A stretch of DNA of 5,136 bases from an uncultured Oscillibacter sp. (lineage in GTDB: Bacteria; Bacillota; Clostridia; Oscillospirales; Oscillospiraceae): contig URTS01000128.1 of assembly GCA_900550685.1 (NCBI GenBank), positions 1 through 5,136 on the forward strand, written 5' to 3'. The position numbers and the translations under genes are program-made. The first letter of the stretch is position 1; each line of letters starts with the position of its first letter. Of the stretch, positions 4,663 through 5,136 are shown one piece after another. A model generated the notes under the pieces. That model made no database searches. It saw only the letters and a list, made by a program, of their open reading frames with translations, and was not told the DNA's origin.

Positions 4663-5136
4663 GGCAGCTTCACCTCATTTCCGGGGTAAATGAGGTTGGG
4701 ATTCTTGATCTGGGGATTGGCGGCGATCAAACTCTGCAGCGTCACGCCGTACCGCCGGGCAATGCCCCACAGGGTGTCCCCCCGCTTCACGGTGTACGTC
4801 CTGGCCGCAGCCGTCTGGCTGGCAGACGATGCTCCGCCGCTCCCGGCCTGCTGTCCATTGCTGGTCTTTGTCAATCCGCCGTCGTAGCCGCTGTCGTCCT
4901 CCCAGAAGGCAAAGCTGTAGCGCACGTAGTCCGGCTTCGGCTCCTCTGTCACCGACAGTGAAACAAAATATGCACGGTCCGTCTGCCATACAGGATGCAC
5001 CAGCATCCCCGGCCCCTCCTGATAAAAAACAGACGCCAGCTTCCGAAACTCGTCATAGGCCTCCGGCCCGAAAAACTCCCCCTCGCCCTCCATCACCCGC
5101 CGGGTCAGCCCCAGGTTCTGCAACGCGTACCGCCCA
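4659..5136 (-). CDS. DNA-circularisation-type tail protein with C-terminal LysM domain (5' partial)
   Basis: The gene lacks its 5' end: the frame stays open to the window edge, and the first candidate codon (TTG at 5123) has no ribosome binding site, so 158 C-terminal residues are visible. The visible N-terminal part carries a GPGMLVHP segment within a helix-then-strand layout. This matches the DNA circularisation N-terminal domain family (Mu gp43 type), where GPGxLvHP is characteristic. A Gly/Ser/Ala/Thr-rich linker of about 30 residues follows. The last 46 residues are a clear LysM domain (TYTVKRGDTLWGIARRYGVT, then LIAANPQIKNPN and a terminal YPGNEVKLP). By position it corresponds to Mu gp43 and PBSX XkdP, between tape measure and hub. 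In these phages the protein links the tape-measure end of the tail to the baseplate hub, and the LysM may contact peptidoglycan. It ends in a 4-base GTGA overlap with the hub gene. The family is confident; the exact role is inferred. Confidence 0.88.
   Translation of the reverse strand, partial: GRYALQNLGLTRRVMEGEGEFFGPEAYDEFRKLASVFYQEGPGMLVHPVWQTDRAYFVSLSVTEEPKPDYVRYSFAFWEDDSGYDGGLTKTSNGQQAGSGGASSASQTAAARTYTVKRGDTLWGIARRYGVTLQSLIAANPQIKNPNLIYPGNEVKLP
4671..4676 (-). promoter_or_regulatory. Ribosome binding site for the hub gene's GTG start
   Basis: GAGGTG lies 8 nt upstream of the GTG at 4662 and inside the end of the preceding LysM gene. It supports the non-ATG start and coupled translation across the GTGA overlap. 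Confidence 0.75.

Noticed and set aside
5121..5123. TTG as the true start of the LysM tail protein
   Set aside because: No Shine-Dalgarno lies upstream and the frame stays open to the window edge, with the circularisation-type domain apparently beginning earlier.

Overview
The window is part of the late structural and lysis region of a contractile-tailed (myovirus) phage or prophage. All ten genes read on the minus strand, so gene order runs from high to low coordinates. The DNA is GC-rich by eye, with strong G/C preference at third codon positions. Shine-Dalgarno sites are consensus-like (GGAGG), and GTG starts and ATGA/GTGA overlaps occur. The proteins resemble Clostridia-type Mu/PBSX-like prophage proteins. 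A GC-rich gut Clostridium relative (Oscillospiraceae-like) is the most likely host, but this is inference. No integrase, capsid, sheath or host gene is visible, so phage, prophage and tailocin-like element cannot be told apart.

Tail region (5136 to 1319). The order follows phage Mu gp43 to gp48 and B. subtilis PBSX xkdP to xkdU. It starts with a DNA-circularisation-type/LysM tail protein whose 5' end is cut by the window edge. Next come a gp44/XkdQ-like baseplate hub, a gp45/gpV-like central spike, a gp46/XkdS-like baseplate wedge protein, a baseplate J (gp47/XkdT) protein, and a gp48/XkdU-like (DUF2313-type) protein. Together these would build the hub, spike and wedges at the distal end of a contractile tail.

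Lysis region (1316 to 1). Only 2 nt after the gp48-like gene comes a small protein with one membrane segment and a coiled coil (XhlA-like layout). It is followed by a three-segment holin, a 107-residue protein of unknown function, and the first 149 residues of a phosphodiester glycosidase (NAGPA-family) protein that runs off position 1. The last gene has no signal peptide and sits where an endolysin is expected, so it may be an unconventional lysis or wall-polymer-cleaving enzyme.

All junctions are tight: overlaps of 1 to 17 bases or gaps of 1 to 26. No internal promoter or hairpin terminator was seen, so the whole window looks like one late transcript with translational coupling. No gene-free stretch exceeds 30 bases. 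No tRNA, CRISPR, insertion sequence or attachment site was seen. Unusual points are the absence of a tail-fibre gene between the baseplate and lysis genes, a G9 tract inside the holin, paired CxC motifs in the spike protein, and a decapeptide Thr-Trp repeat at the C-terminus of the gp48-like protein.
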